Part shown: positions 37,101-46,200 of the stretch, one piece after another | Layout: the number at the start of each line of letters is the position of its first letter | Position numbering within the stretch: position 1 is the first letter of the stretch | Source: Siderastrea radians | Lineage: Eukaryota > Cnidaria > Anthozoa > Scleractinia > Rhizangiidae | Assembly: GCA_964017195.1 (NCBI GenBank) | Contig: OZ024898.1 | Span: forward strand, 8,941,130 to 9,005,129 | DNA: 64,000 bases | Direction: 5' to 3' | Position numbers and translations under genes: made by a program | The notes under the pieces: generated by a model | What the model was told of the DNA's origin: nothing | Database searches by the model: none | The model's input: only the letters and a program-made list of their open reading frames with translations

Positions 37101-39734
37101 AAGAGGGGTCGTGCACACAATGGAAACAGGACTTTCAGGTGGACGGGAGATCCTGGGCAGATGCCACCACCTTTGCCCAGGATAGGGATGCATGGAAGGT
37201 TCTTATATCCCACCCCATTCCCCAAGCAGGGAAAAGGTGAAAATAACGAGTTTAAAAGTCACAATCCTGATTTGACTTGAAACACATGTAGAGGTAATGG
37301 TAAAGTCACACAAGAGCCAAGGAAGCCCGCACAGCCCGGGCTGATCCCAGTTTCTGTAGCATGAAGCAACTGAGAGTATTGCTACTCCCCCCTGGATGGG
37401 ATACTAGTCCATCGCAGGGTTACCCCCAACAGTAAGTCACCAGTACCCATTTATACACCTGGGTGGAGAGAGACAATGTGGGGTAAAGTTTCTTGTCTAA
37501 GGAAACAACACAATGGTAGGGGCTGGGTCTTAAACCACCAACCTTCAGATCTGTAGTCCACAGCACTAACAACACTATACCACCGTGCCCCCACACATAC
37601 ATGTACACCATAATAAAACACACCAGATGAGCAATGCATGTAAAGAGAAACAAAATAGAAATAATCTTAAAATATTACCATAATCCCCCTCATCATCAGA
37701 TGCAGGCCACTCATCATCTTCTTCAACAGGGGGTCTCTGGGGAGGAGTATCCAGTGATCGATACATCGCCCATGGAAGTTCATCATCAAGCTCCTCGTAT
37801 TTGGAATGATCCATCCCTGTCTCTGTTTCAGTGATAACTGTAGTTTCCACAGGTACTGGTGTCACACCCTCTCCACCCTCAGTACTCTCAGGTTTGACTT
37901 CACCCTCCCCACCCTCTGCACTCTCAGTTTTACCCTCCTCCTCAACAGGCACAGCAACTTGTTCTACATTCTCAGTCATCTCTATAGCTACAGCGTCTGG
38001 TTTCCCTTCCTCTTTATCAGCATCAGTTTTTTCCACTGGTTTTTCCTCTTCTGTATTAGCTTCACCTTGTTTTTGCTCTACATTGGTTTCATCACTAGTC
38101 TCTGTGTTTGTAGTTTCCTTGGTGTCAATCTCTTTTTCACTTTCTGCAGATTCAACTTCTTTCTTTATATCTGCACCTCCTTCTTCTTTCACAGATCCCA
38201 GCTCCTATGAATGACAAAAATGAAATTTCTCTTTACACTACCACTACATGTTCAAACATTCAAGTGGTGAGAATAAAGAAAGTGATCACCAAGGATATGA
38301 TGTCTTCATATTTAGACAAATTCTCCTTACTAGTTCCATACCAAATGAATGGAGAATAGTAAGGAGAATATACATTTTTGTATCAGGGCTTAAAGGTTGA
38401 ACTGTAAATAAAACTTACGCAGAAGGTAAAGGTAAGGTAAGGTTGCACACAATGTGCAAGCAACTCACACGGCTTGACTGATTTCTATTACATGAAGTAA
38501 CTAGGAGCATCGAAAATGTACTTCCCCCTAGAAAGTACCCCCTAGTGTTTGCCCCGGGATGAAATTATCCCAGGCAAACACATTTTAGCTCCAAATGATG
38601 TAAACACTTACAGGTAAATGACCACACAAGGAGATGAAAGTCATCCTGGGATGAAACTCATCCCGGGATGAAATCACTCATGTAAACGGGGCCTAGGGTT
38701 GTGTTTACATGATTCCCCACTCTGACTCCAGAACAGTCTGAGTCATTCGTGACAGTTCAGCTCCCGGATCGAGTCAGACCAGTCTGAGATGACATTTCAC
38801 ACCGGTTTCACGTAAACAGAACCAAGCATTAGTATGGAGACCGATCTGAAGTCGTACTGGTCTCATGGAATAAGGGGCCTAAGAGTTTAACTCTATCTCG
38901 TCCTGGGATGAACTCCTCCTGGGATGACTTTCATCCCAAGATGTAATTAACCTCTCATGTGAACAGGTACTAAAGTTTATAAATTCGTACTGGCAAATGA
39001 GTTGAATGGTGTGTGCTAGTGTCACAAATCCAGTTTACGAAGAGAAACGTTACGTTCACACATGCCAACTCGTTATAAACTTAATTAACAATATATGTAT
39101 ATACCTCAGATACAGTTATTGCAGCAGAGGGTTGTTCTCCGTCCCCTTTATCCACACTTTCGCCCCTTAAATCAGACAAAGTTGCCCTTCTCCGCACAGT
39201 TCCGTCGCTACCAGATTCGCCTTCTTTCGACCCATCTCCCGGCCCTTCTCCTTCACTATCTTTCTTCTCGTCTATTTTTTCTTCTCCGCTGCTCTCACCA
39301 GCAACTCCTACTTCTTGAATTACATTGTCTCCTTCAGCTAAAGCCTCTTCTTTCTTTACTACAACCTCCTGAAGCTCGTCTGCCTCTTTCTCGTCTTTGA
39401 TCTCTATAATCGCCGTCTCCTTCGGTGCTTCGTCCAAAATCGAAGCTTCGCCGGCATTCGATTCCAATTTACTATAGCTTACCAATTCGACTTCTGGCGT
39501 AACATCGGGCGTATCACTTACTTTACGAGCTGTTTTTTTCTTTCCTTTCCCTTTCTTTTTACGAGAAGAACCGCCGTCCTCCGGTTCACCTTCTTCTACA
39601 GATTCTTTGCGTTTCTTCGTGCCTTTTGCTTTCTTCTTTCCTTTTGATTTTGAAACTCGTTCACTCTCCTCTTCCAAAGTGGAAGTAGCTGCATTTTCCT
39701 CTTCAAGGTTTGTAGAAGCTTGTGCGCCGCTCAT
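22189..39734 (-). CDS. Multi-pass membrane protein with coiled coil and C2-like region, 1385 aa, 18 coding exons
   Basis: Coding exons in transcript order: 39734-39105, 38204-37679, 36411-36155, 35923-35762, 34715-34605, 34170-34029, 32952-32810, 32368-32199, 31331-31200, 30718-30530, 30027-29919, 28919-28674, 28001-27862, 27436-27218, 26744-26490, 25021-24661, 23807-23658, 22404-22189. Phases match at every junction; intron 5 uses a GC donor (AAG|GCAAGT). Residues 1-430 are disordered Lys/Glu-rich sequence. About 440-560 is charged coiled coil. About 580-760 is beta-rich and C2-like (LRGVKDKLPAGRYVLMVSLY; VVGWGCFPICDGEFNIVDGK). A basic/serine linker follows, then about four membrane spans near 1025-1045, 1083-1108, 1122-1143 and 1172-1198. 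The tail is Ser/Arg-rich. The family seems conserved, but I cannot name it firmly; an OFCC1/ojoplano-like membrane protein is a weak guess from memory. The 5' and 3' UTRs are undetermined. Confidence 0.85.
22505..22935 (-). repeat. Dispersed repeat with CCTGTTTAGGACA words, copy 1
   Basis: ACCCTGTTTAGGACA, AGACCCTGTTTAGGGCAG and ACCCTGTTCAGGACAGAGAG recur, with poly-G/C at both edges (near 22504-22530 and 22922). A partner in the opposite orientation lies at 45670-46070. It lies in the last intron of the membrane-protein gene. Confidence 0.65.
22940..23065. repeat. SINE body fragment
   Basis: Shares GACTAG.ATCC.ATC, GAGACAATGTAGTGTAAAGTTTCTTG and AAGAAAAC-type words with the SINE at 37300-37585. 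The tRNA head is missing. Confidence 0.5.
24314..24632. mobile_element. Palindromic MITE of GCGATTTTTGTCGCA words
   Basis: Ends AAGGCCCGTTTACACATGCG and a near reverse complement ending ...GTAAATGGGCATT. GTTTACA-type words also lie near 24407 and 24551, dividing the unit into nested palindromes. The body is built from CGATTTTTGTCGC, GTGCAATTTT and TTCGAACATGTTCGAA. It sits in intron 16 of the membrane-protein gene. Confidence 0.8.
25077..25557. mobile_element. TTAACCCTTTAA-type MITE, copy 1, split by a SINE
   Basis: The left half (25077-25263) starts TTAACCCTTTAA and carries AATTCTCCTTACAATATCAC. The right end (25523-25557) is ATGCACGTTGATATTGGGGC followed by TTAAAGGGGTTA. The 260 bases between are the SINE of the next entry, so the SINE inserted later. 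Confidence 0.8.
25264..25525 (-). repeat. tRNA-Leu/Ser-type SINE nested in a MITE
   Basis: On the minus strand the head begins near 25525 with GGGAGGTGGCGTGACCGAGT and includes A-box GTGACCGAGTGG and B-box GGATTCAAGCC. The body has ACCAGTTGGGGATTTTTAAA, as in the relative at 5660-5905, and the tail ends near AAATAAAGC at 25270. Confidence 0.75.
25752..25918. mobile_element. Fold-back MITE with AGAGTGTTTCATCAGG arms
   Basis: The left arm with AAAGAGTGTTTCATCAGGTA and the right arm with CCCTGATGAAACACTCTTT are reverse complements of about 45 bases with small differences, separated by about 70 bases. It lies in intron 15 of the membrane-protein gene. Confidence 0.78.
29190..29250 (+). repeat. 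Tandem pair of a 37-bp unit
   Basis: TTGGTTTGGCTCAATTGAAA followed by ACCGCT occurs twice in immediate succession. It lies in the intron between exons 11 and 12 of the membrane-protein gene. Confidence 0.8.
30135..30440 (+). repeat. Tandem satellite of about 112-bp units (2.7 copies)
   Basis: Each unit contains AAATGAAAGCTACTGAGCAG and TACTTTCCTGTGGTGCTG, then CTGTACAAG.TGG and a GAGT.TGTGGAT segment. Units differ by scattered substitutions. A further array of the same family is at 33020-33250 in another intron of the same gene. Confidence 0.85.
31831..31995. repeat. Palindromic repeat of GTTGGCAAACT words
   Basis: TTAAGCGGCCTTCACACATC on the left and a degenerate complementary TTTTTCATTCACACACACC on the right bracket CAACTTGTGTTGCAAACTC, CAACATGTTGGCAAACTG and TTGCCAACTTTTTCCC. 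It resembles the other palindromes with unrelated bodies, with a CACACA variant of the end word. Confidence 0.5.
33020..33250 (+). repeat. Second array of the 112-bp satellite
   Basis: About two diverged units, recognised by AAATTAAAGCTACTGGGCAG, TACTTATCTGTGATG and GTGGTTCTAACTTGTGAG. It lies in the intron between exons 6 and 7. Confidence 0.75.
34974..35187. mobile_element. TTAACCCTTTAA-type MITE, copy 2 (full length)
   Basis: TTAA at 34974-34977 and 35184-35187. Ends are TTAACCCTTACATCCCCAAA and ATTGGGGCTTAAAGGGTTAA. The interior has ATTTCTCCTTACATTG and AAGGAGAATATGC as inner arms. It lies in intron 4 of the membrane-protein gene. Confidence 0.88.
35323..35705. mobile_element. 383-bp fold-back MITE with about 50-bp TIRs
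   Basis: The left end AATTGAAGGGCCCGGTGGAA continues through AAAGGGCGTAAGTGATGATT to AAAAT; the right end is its reverse complement. Inner arms AAAATTTGAAGAATTAGC / GCTAATTCTTCAAATTTT are also inverted. It lies in the same intron as the preceding MITE. Confidence 0.9.
36463..36582. repeat. Fold-back MITE with TTCCAGAAAATA ends
   Basis: The left arm TTCCAGAAAATATCCATACC plus CCACAGAGGGT and the right arm with ACCCTCTGTGG and GGTTATTTTCTGGAA are reverse complements. It lies in intron 2, just upstream of exon 3 of the membrane-protein gene. Confidence 0.75.
37300..37590 (-). repeat. tRNA-derived SINE
   Basis: On the minus strand the head begins near 37587 with GGGGGCACGGTGGTATAGTG (A-box-like) and a B-box-like GGTGGTTTAAGACCC. 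The body has GACAAGAAACTTTACCCCAC and CAGGTGTATAAATGG. The fragment at 22940-23065, and possibly 38435-38545, share the body. Confidence 0.7.
38209..38400. mobile_element. TTAACCCTTTAA-type MITE, copy 3 (left end eroded)
   Basis: Contains TTTCTCTTTACACTACC, GTGATCACCAAGGAT, AAATTCTCCTTACTAGTTCC, AAGGAGAATATAC and a right end ATCAGGGCTTAAAGGTTGA. The first 13 bases abut exon 2 of the membrane-protein gene, so its acceptor lies at the MITE edge. Confidence 0.72.
38545..38980. mobile_element. Two or three adjacent palindromes with different bodies and GTTTACA ends
   Basis: 38545-38697 is built of GATGAAATCATCCCGGGATG words and ends CATGTAAACGGGGCC. 38697-38885 starts TGTGTTTACATGATTCC and is built of GACTCAGACCAGTCTGAG words, ending ATGGAATAAGGGGCC. 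38885-38980 returns to the TCCTGGGATGA words. The second unit appears to be inserted inside the first. They lie in intron 1 of the membrane-protein gene. Confidence 0.7.
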
Positions 39735-40036
39735 TTTAACTGAAGATCACTAAATAAATCCTCAGAATTGCAAAATCCAAAACATGAAGCTGCCTTCAAA
39801 CCGCAAACTCGAAGTCACACGAGGCACAAATCGCGTTGTAAACACGCCAAATTTCCAGCCACGATGTGTGATATTTCAATCAGATCTTTGCAGTCACAAC
39901 CGTCGTTAACGTAGATAGATCAAACACCAGCTCATTACAAAAGAGTTCGAAGAACATCAGCGAAAATCTTACACACAAATCCACAGATTTATACAAAGAA
40001 ATATGACTTTCTGTCATGTCAAGGTTGACCGGGTCG

Positions 40037-40044
40037 TGACGTCA
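40037..40044. promoter_or_regulatory. CRE-like palindrome TGACGTCA upstream of the membrane-protein gene
   Basis: A perfect TGACGTCA lies about 300 bases upstream of the start codon at 39734. It is a canonical CREB/ATF site; whether it acts here is inference. Confidence 0.3.
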
Positions 40045-40825
40045 TTTCACGGTTCAATGCGGGAATCCTGCGTAGTGAATACACAGTCTCCAAAGCAACG
40101 AACTCTAACATAATAAAACATTGACTTTTAATTGCAGCACCTTTTGTCTGGAAGAATTGTTTCCCGTTGTTAAATTGATGGATTTCTTTGTTGGCAGGAT
40201 TTGATAGTCTTCCTTGCCGAGAGGTAATCGAGCTCCCGTCGTTAAGCATTAACCCCCACCCCTCCCCCCCTCCTCTTCACAGAGAGACAAACTGAAAAGC
40301 TAAAACGAAGAGAGATTTTCTTCGACAAAGCCTCGGCTAATATTTGCTTCTAACAGATCGCTTAACACCTGAAATAATTTCATCTGTTCCATGAATCATG
40401 CTGATACAACAATGATCGTAAAGAGCTACAATAACATTGTAGGTCCGCAATGCATGCAAAATTTCTTCATGATCACGGAATTATGCAATGTTTACTACTG
40501 TCAAGGAAAAATTCAGTGATTAGAAGAAACTCACTTGGTGCTGTCTGTTATATTGTTAAAGTGTACGCAGAGAGGCGTGACCATTTAAAATTTCAGGTTA
40601 ACTACCTGGATTCCAACTCAAGTTCACTTGTGTTCAAGGGAGTGAATTCTTTAGGCAGATCCTTGTTTATGTCGGCAGTCTTTGATCTAAGCATTATCAT
40701 AAATAATCAAAAATTTTATAGTTACCTTGGCAAACGAAAACACGAAAAATTGAAAGAGACTGGCACAATTAGTACAGCAAATATGAGAGGAGAATTTTGA
40801 AAATTGAAGGAGATACGTTTGTATG

Positions 40826-40852
40826 GCTGGGTGGCAAGAGTTGCCACCCAGC
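40826..40852. repeat. Perfect 12-bp stem, 3-base loop hairpin
   Basis: GCTGGGTGGCAA, loop GAG, TTGCCACCCAGC. A degenerate relative with the same flanking CGTTTGTAT is at 18666-18692. Confidence 0.85.
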
Positions 40853-41351
40853 TATGCAACGTGTCTGTAAATGTTGCAAACTTTGAAAGTATCATTTGAA
40901 ACCGGTTCCCATTCTTTTTCTTTCAAACTTTCCATGTTAACTAAACGTTATATGCTCTTTCTAGTTATAGTCTTTGTTTGTTTATCAGATGAATTTCAAT
41001 TCTCAAGATGTAAACAATGACGTCAGCAAGGATCCGCCTATAGAACTCATGCACCATTGCATACTATGCTAAGGGTTACTCGGGTATAATACTGATGGGG
41101 CGGTGCAAATAAGGCCAAATTTTTATACCTCAAAAAAGTCCCAGCATACTACCGTAAAACTGGACCCCCAAAAAGTCCTAACCTAAAAGTCTTTTTTACT
41201 ACACAAAGATTCTGAGACAGTTCATGCTTCACTTATCTAGCTTTATCTCAAAAAAAAAAACCATCACGCATCTATCACCAGAGGTATATGCACAAATTTT
41301 ATCAACCCTAACAACAGTCCTGACAAATAAGTTCACCAGAGAGTTTTCGGA

Positions 41352-41478
41352 TCATTCCATGTTTCTGGGAACCCCCCAACTACACCTCCCCTAACCCAAC
41401 ATTTTTTCTTATTATCACTTAGAGCAAAATGTTGGGTTAGGGGAGGGGTAGGTGGGGGTTTCCCAGAAACGTGGAACA
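41352..41478. mobile_element. Fold-back MITE with CCCCTAACCCAACATTTT arms
   Basis: The left arm from TTCCATGTTTCTGGGAACCC to CCTAACCCAACATTTT and the right arm AAATGTTGGGTTAGGGGAGG to CCCAGAAACGTGGAA are about 50-bp inverted repeats with a loop of about 25 bases. Confidence 0.85.
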
Positions 41479-43050
41479 ATAAGGGAAATGGCCAAAACTA
41501 TTGTACTCAGATAGGACCCACCAGTCCCCAAAAAGACAGGTGGTCTCTTCATGTACCCCCCTTCCCCCACCTTAAAAGATAGTGTCCTGTTTGTATAGCC
41601 CCCACTCTATCAGGAGTAGAAACTAAGAAAAAGATTCAATCCTCCCTGTGCCATTTCCCCAGCAATGCAAGCTTCCTGGACACCTAGTATGAAAGTCTCA
41701 ACTCAAATTTTGAGGCCAGTAAAGTTTCTCCATTTGGCTTATCAGACAGGTGGTATCTTGCATAGCCCCCCTACCCCTACACAAGGTGGGTCCTCATCGA
41801 GTACGCTCGTTATGACCACTTCCCTTAAACCTTTTCAATATTCCTGAGTATGTTCCCCACCCCTTCTTTCCAGAGAGCTTCGCAGCTCAGGTTCACAAAA
41901 CCTTTTCAGCTCTTCCAAACTGCCTTTAGTGCTTGAATCAAGTTAAGTGAAGCAAGCATGCAAGCAATTTCTATTTACAACAAACCTAATGAATAAGCAC
42001 CAGATAAATTTTTATACACTTTTCATTCTGATTTTAACAATAACAATTTTAATGAGTTTAATTTCTTCATAAGTTACAGTTACAAAAGTAACATTATTGA
42101 TAGCTAGGAGTAGACTGATCTATCCTGATTGAATTGAACTTGAAAGAAAATAATAGAAAAATAATATTAAATATATGAAAAAAGTATATATTAAATGAAC
42201 CATAAAACCCAACAAAATAGGTTATATTATAATGTGTATGCATAGCTCTTGCACTGTCTGTACATAATAATAATTTATTAGTCATATACACTTTGAAAAA
42301 ACAATTAGATCTCTCAGCATGAAATTAATAACTCAACATGCCAATATAATATAATTATACAACACTTTTGTGTTTTCTTTTTATAAATTCATTTATATAT
42401 ACATGTATGTTAATGTCACAAACAATATTGTAAAGCCTGAACTGAAGGGATTCTTTTTTCTAAGTAAAACTAAAGGCCTTCCTTTAGAACTTTATAACGT
42501 TATTTCATCAAATGCTCGTCACCAATGCCTAAAATTAATGCTTGACCAAGCGGAGATGAAAATGAATCCACATTTACCCACAGATATTATTGTATGCAAA
42601 TAATTGTAATTAAGCTATTTCAGTGTGGACTTGCCCACATGAAACTGTCACGGATGAAAACACTGAGACCAAACTTTGCCAAACAGTGTTAATCTTACAT
42701 CAATCTGAGTGCAAATTTGCAAACTTGCAAAACATTGCATTGATGCATTATAGGGGTTCAAACAGAGAGTTTTCCAGGTTACAGAAGGAAGTTTTTCCAT
42801 CCATGAATTTAGTTTCTTTCCAAACATCTGTAATGATTATTAAATAATTTCTGTGGAGCATTTCAGGTTGTATACATCCATGTTTGAAAAGCTAAATCAG
42901 CTGTAAACTCGATTTAGACCACAAAACCTCATTAAAATAATTGACCAAAAAGGTTGTAAGGCTGTGCAGAAAAGATGTGATTAGTCAAGTAATTCAATTC
43001 ACAGCATTTTTTCTTTTGCCTCATTTACATAATGTTAAAAGTCACAAGTG

Positions 43051-43243
43051 TTAACTCTTTAAGCCCCAAAAGTAACAAGCATCTAATTTCTCCTTACAAT
43101 GCCATCACTTGAACAAACTTACAGGTTACAAGAATAAAAATTATCACCAAAGATTAATCAAATTCTCCAAACTAGTACTATGGGGATTGTATGGAAAACA
43201 GTGAGGAGAAAATGAATGTTGATACTGGGGTATAAAGGTTTAA
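43051..43243. mobile_element. TTAACCCTTTAA-type MITE, copy 4, ending at the EXTL3 stop codon
   Basis: Starts TTAACTCTTTAAGCCCCAAA and ends GGGGTATAAAGGTTTAA, with inner AATTTCTCCTTACAATG and GAGGAGAAAATG. The terminal TTAA (43240-43243) contains the EXTL3 stop TAA on the minus strand (43240-43242). Confidence 0.85.
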
Positions 43244-46200
43244 ACATATTTAAAACACTTCGACTTATCACTCGGCAGCCTTGTTTTAAACAGAACAGAA
43301 TCTGCCCTATACTGGGTCCTCATCAATGGCATGTACCCATACACTTCCACAAAAAAGTTAATGCACTTGCTTCGCTCTTCGAAGTGTGTTTTATCATTCC
43401 AGAGCGACACAGGGCAGTTTGGACATGAGAAGGTCCAACGGGACGTCACCTAGGAAAGAAAAATACTCAGTTTGACTGAAAAGGACTAACAAAGCATTTT
43501 AAGCCAAAAGCAATATAAATAAATAACTAGTAAGTGGAATGATGACTTGGATTAAAGGAAATAGGATGAAGAATGGCTCTCAAGCCAAATTTTGCTCAGA
43601 AAAAATTTCTGTGTTCTTCCAATGGGAGTCAAATCCATGGTCTTCCTGGGACAGTTGGATGCTTTACTACTGAGCTATGGGGGACTCATGTTGAGCAAGG
43701 CCATACAACTACTGAAGGTTCAGATGTGAGACATGCCTGCCAGACTACAGGCTCAACAATGTCAAGAATAAAGTGAGGAATGAATAAAAGAAAAGTGGAA
43801 TAGCAACTTGGATGCAATGAAATAAATGAAGACGTGCTCTCAAGTTAAATTTTACTTAATAATAGGAGAAAACCTAAGTCCTCCTGGCAGGCGGCGAAGC
43901 CATGACTTTCCAGGCACAGGCTGGATGCTCTACCACTGAGTCATAGGGGACTCATGATGAGCAAGGCTAAGGTCGCCATTGGGAGGACTCAGAATATTTT
44001 TCTGGATTACAGGTTCCATTACTGAGGACATTCGGCTACAATCTCTGACAAAATGGTTCTCTCCAAGATTGTAGTAAGTTTAAAAGTTAGTACAGTCTCA
44101 AGCCCTACAGTTACGGACAGATCTAGACCTGGGGTCATCAGTTCTTTTTACCCTACCTTGTGAGCAGAGGCCCTCCGATCTTCCTAGATAAGTCGGGAAG
44201 AGGAAGGGACCTCTGCCAGCCACCTTGACTTTCCCTGTTGAGCATGCGCTAAATTCAAATGTAACCGAGCCTTGTCGGCCTCGCTTCAAACACGTTTACT
44301 GAATGACAGCCGCGTCCACAACAAACTATTCTGACTTCGGTCGTAACACAAGAGAGTTGAGGAAAGCTTTTATTAAACCGTAAGGCTGAGTATAATTCTG
44401 TTCGAATTTATGTCATAGGTTGAAAACTTATCAGCCTCGAAATATTTTTCCTGATCAAGAAACTGCGATTTGTCGACTGTCAACATGTTGTTACAGTCCA
44501 GTGATTTCCAATTAGCGGGTCACAGAAGTCTTGCATAGAAATCTTGGTCTTCGAGATATTTATTTTACTTTGTCCCTCTTTCTGTCCCTGTCATTCAGAA
44601 GTATTTTCGTGTTGAGTCTCTTTCGTCCTCAACATTCTCCGCTTTCATTCAACAAAACGCATTTGTGTCGAGTTTGTTTCGTATTCAAACTTCTCGGCCA
44701 CCATGAGGTAAATTATATTTTGTACTGAGACCGTTTCGTCTTCAAAATTACCAGCCGCCAGTCGGCAGATAGTTGTTTCTCTTGTCATTTGCTTGTCTTG
44801 CCGTTGAGCAAAATAAATGTCATTTCGCCATAAAAATAAGCGTTGAAGTGCACATTCGAGTAGACCTTCGCATTGATTCTCGCTCAAACCAGAAGTAAAA
44901 TTTTTGGTCTGAAAGCAACTGCAACCCAGATTCTTCAGTTCCAGTTGGTAAATTAACGATTTGCCATAGCCGGTTGGCAAACAGACAAAAGAATCTTTAC
45001 CACACAGAAAATTAAGCAAGGCTTTCAACTGGTGTTGTGTGAGATTGCTTATTCCATGAGTACCGGTATTCACTCTTCCCAGTGCACTTTTCACGGCTTT
45101 ATCGAAGACATCCTTCGAAAGAGAAACGTCCACTGTTGTGAACTTCGCACCGAACGTACCGTGGGCACGTATTTCGTCAGCAATTTCTAACAAAGCACAT
45201 GCACACTCGCAAAAATGGGAAAAACTGGTTACAAACCGGACTGACTCATCCGTTTCAGTGGATGAGAAAGTTGAGGCGGCTGGCAGAGGTCCCTTCCTCT
45301 TCCCGACTTATCTAGGAAGATCAAAGGGCCTCTGCTCGCAGGGTATTTTTACCCTTGCAATAGGTCCATTCCCAAGGTCCTGCAGAGACAAGCCCTGTTA
45401 AGAACCCTGTGTTAGCAATAACACTATTATATTATTATTACCTTGAGAGGAGGTTTCCGTGTGATGTGGGAAACTAAAAAGTTCATGGCAATATCCTCAC
45501 AGTTCATATACTCATCTACTTTGTCTCTTATCACTTGTGGCATCCAGTGCATGTATAAATATGCAAAGTACTACAAAGAGGAAAACAATAATTATTTCAA
45601 ACAAAACCTTGGCATATTTAGATTAGGCACTACATTCCACATTATTTAACTACACATAGCTGCAATTCTTTCCCAGGGGAAGGGGGTACTATCTTATGTA
45701 GCCTATATGGGAAGGTGCCTTTGGATAGCGTATGGTTTTTGGCCATCTTAAAAAGGGTCTCACTCTGAAACTGTTCCAAACGGGGTACGGTTGCACGACT
45801 GCTGTCATTAAATAATTATGGTTTATACAGTATCAGGAACACAATCCTTGATCAGAGAATGATGTGCTGTTCTTCAAAACACTTGAAAATTGTGTAAAAC
45901 AAGAGTGTGTATTTTGTCCTTTGCCATAAACAGGGTCATAAAATAGAGTGTTGCCCTGCACACGGTAGGTTTTTTGGTCTTCTTTGTCCTAAACAGGGGT
46001 CAGGATTTCGACCCTCAGCAGCATCCCTATAACCAAACATGGGGTCAAGTGCCTCTCCTCCTGGGGTTCTTTCAACCCCCTAGGGACTCTGACAATTGGG
46101 TAACACTGAACTGTTAAGGAAAGCTACAAAAACCAAACTGACCCCATCAAGGGGGCCAGTTGTAATAGTCCCATGGACATGTAGACAATTATTATGTTCC

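Larger units (their letters stand above)
40250..43050. other. Intergenic between the membrane-protein gene and EXTL3
   Basis: Holds a 116-codon plus-strand frame at 40450-40800 without recognisable motifs, the hairpin at 40826-40852, the fold-back at 41352-41478 and AT-rich sequence. Part of 42000-43240 is likely EXTL3 3'-UTR; AATAAA-type words occur on the minus strand near 42270. Confidence 0.5.

Noticed and set aside
37806..38214. Two long plus-strand frames of over 120 codons
   Set aside because: They are the antisense shadow of exon 2 of the membrane-protein gene, whose GAA/GAG-rich sequence lacks stops on the other strand.
40450..40800. 116-codon plus-strand frame
   Set aside because: No motif, no signal peptide, no convincing splice partners; kept only as a note in the intergenic entry.
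44645..45193. A complete helicase gene
   Set aside because: Only the region up to Walker A is present; later helicase motifs are absent.
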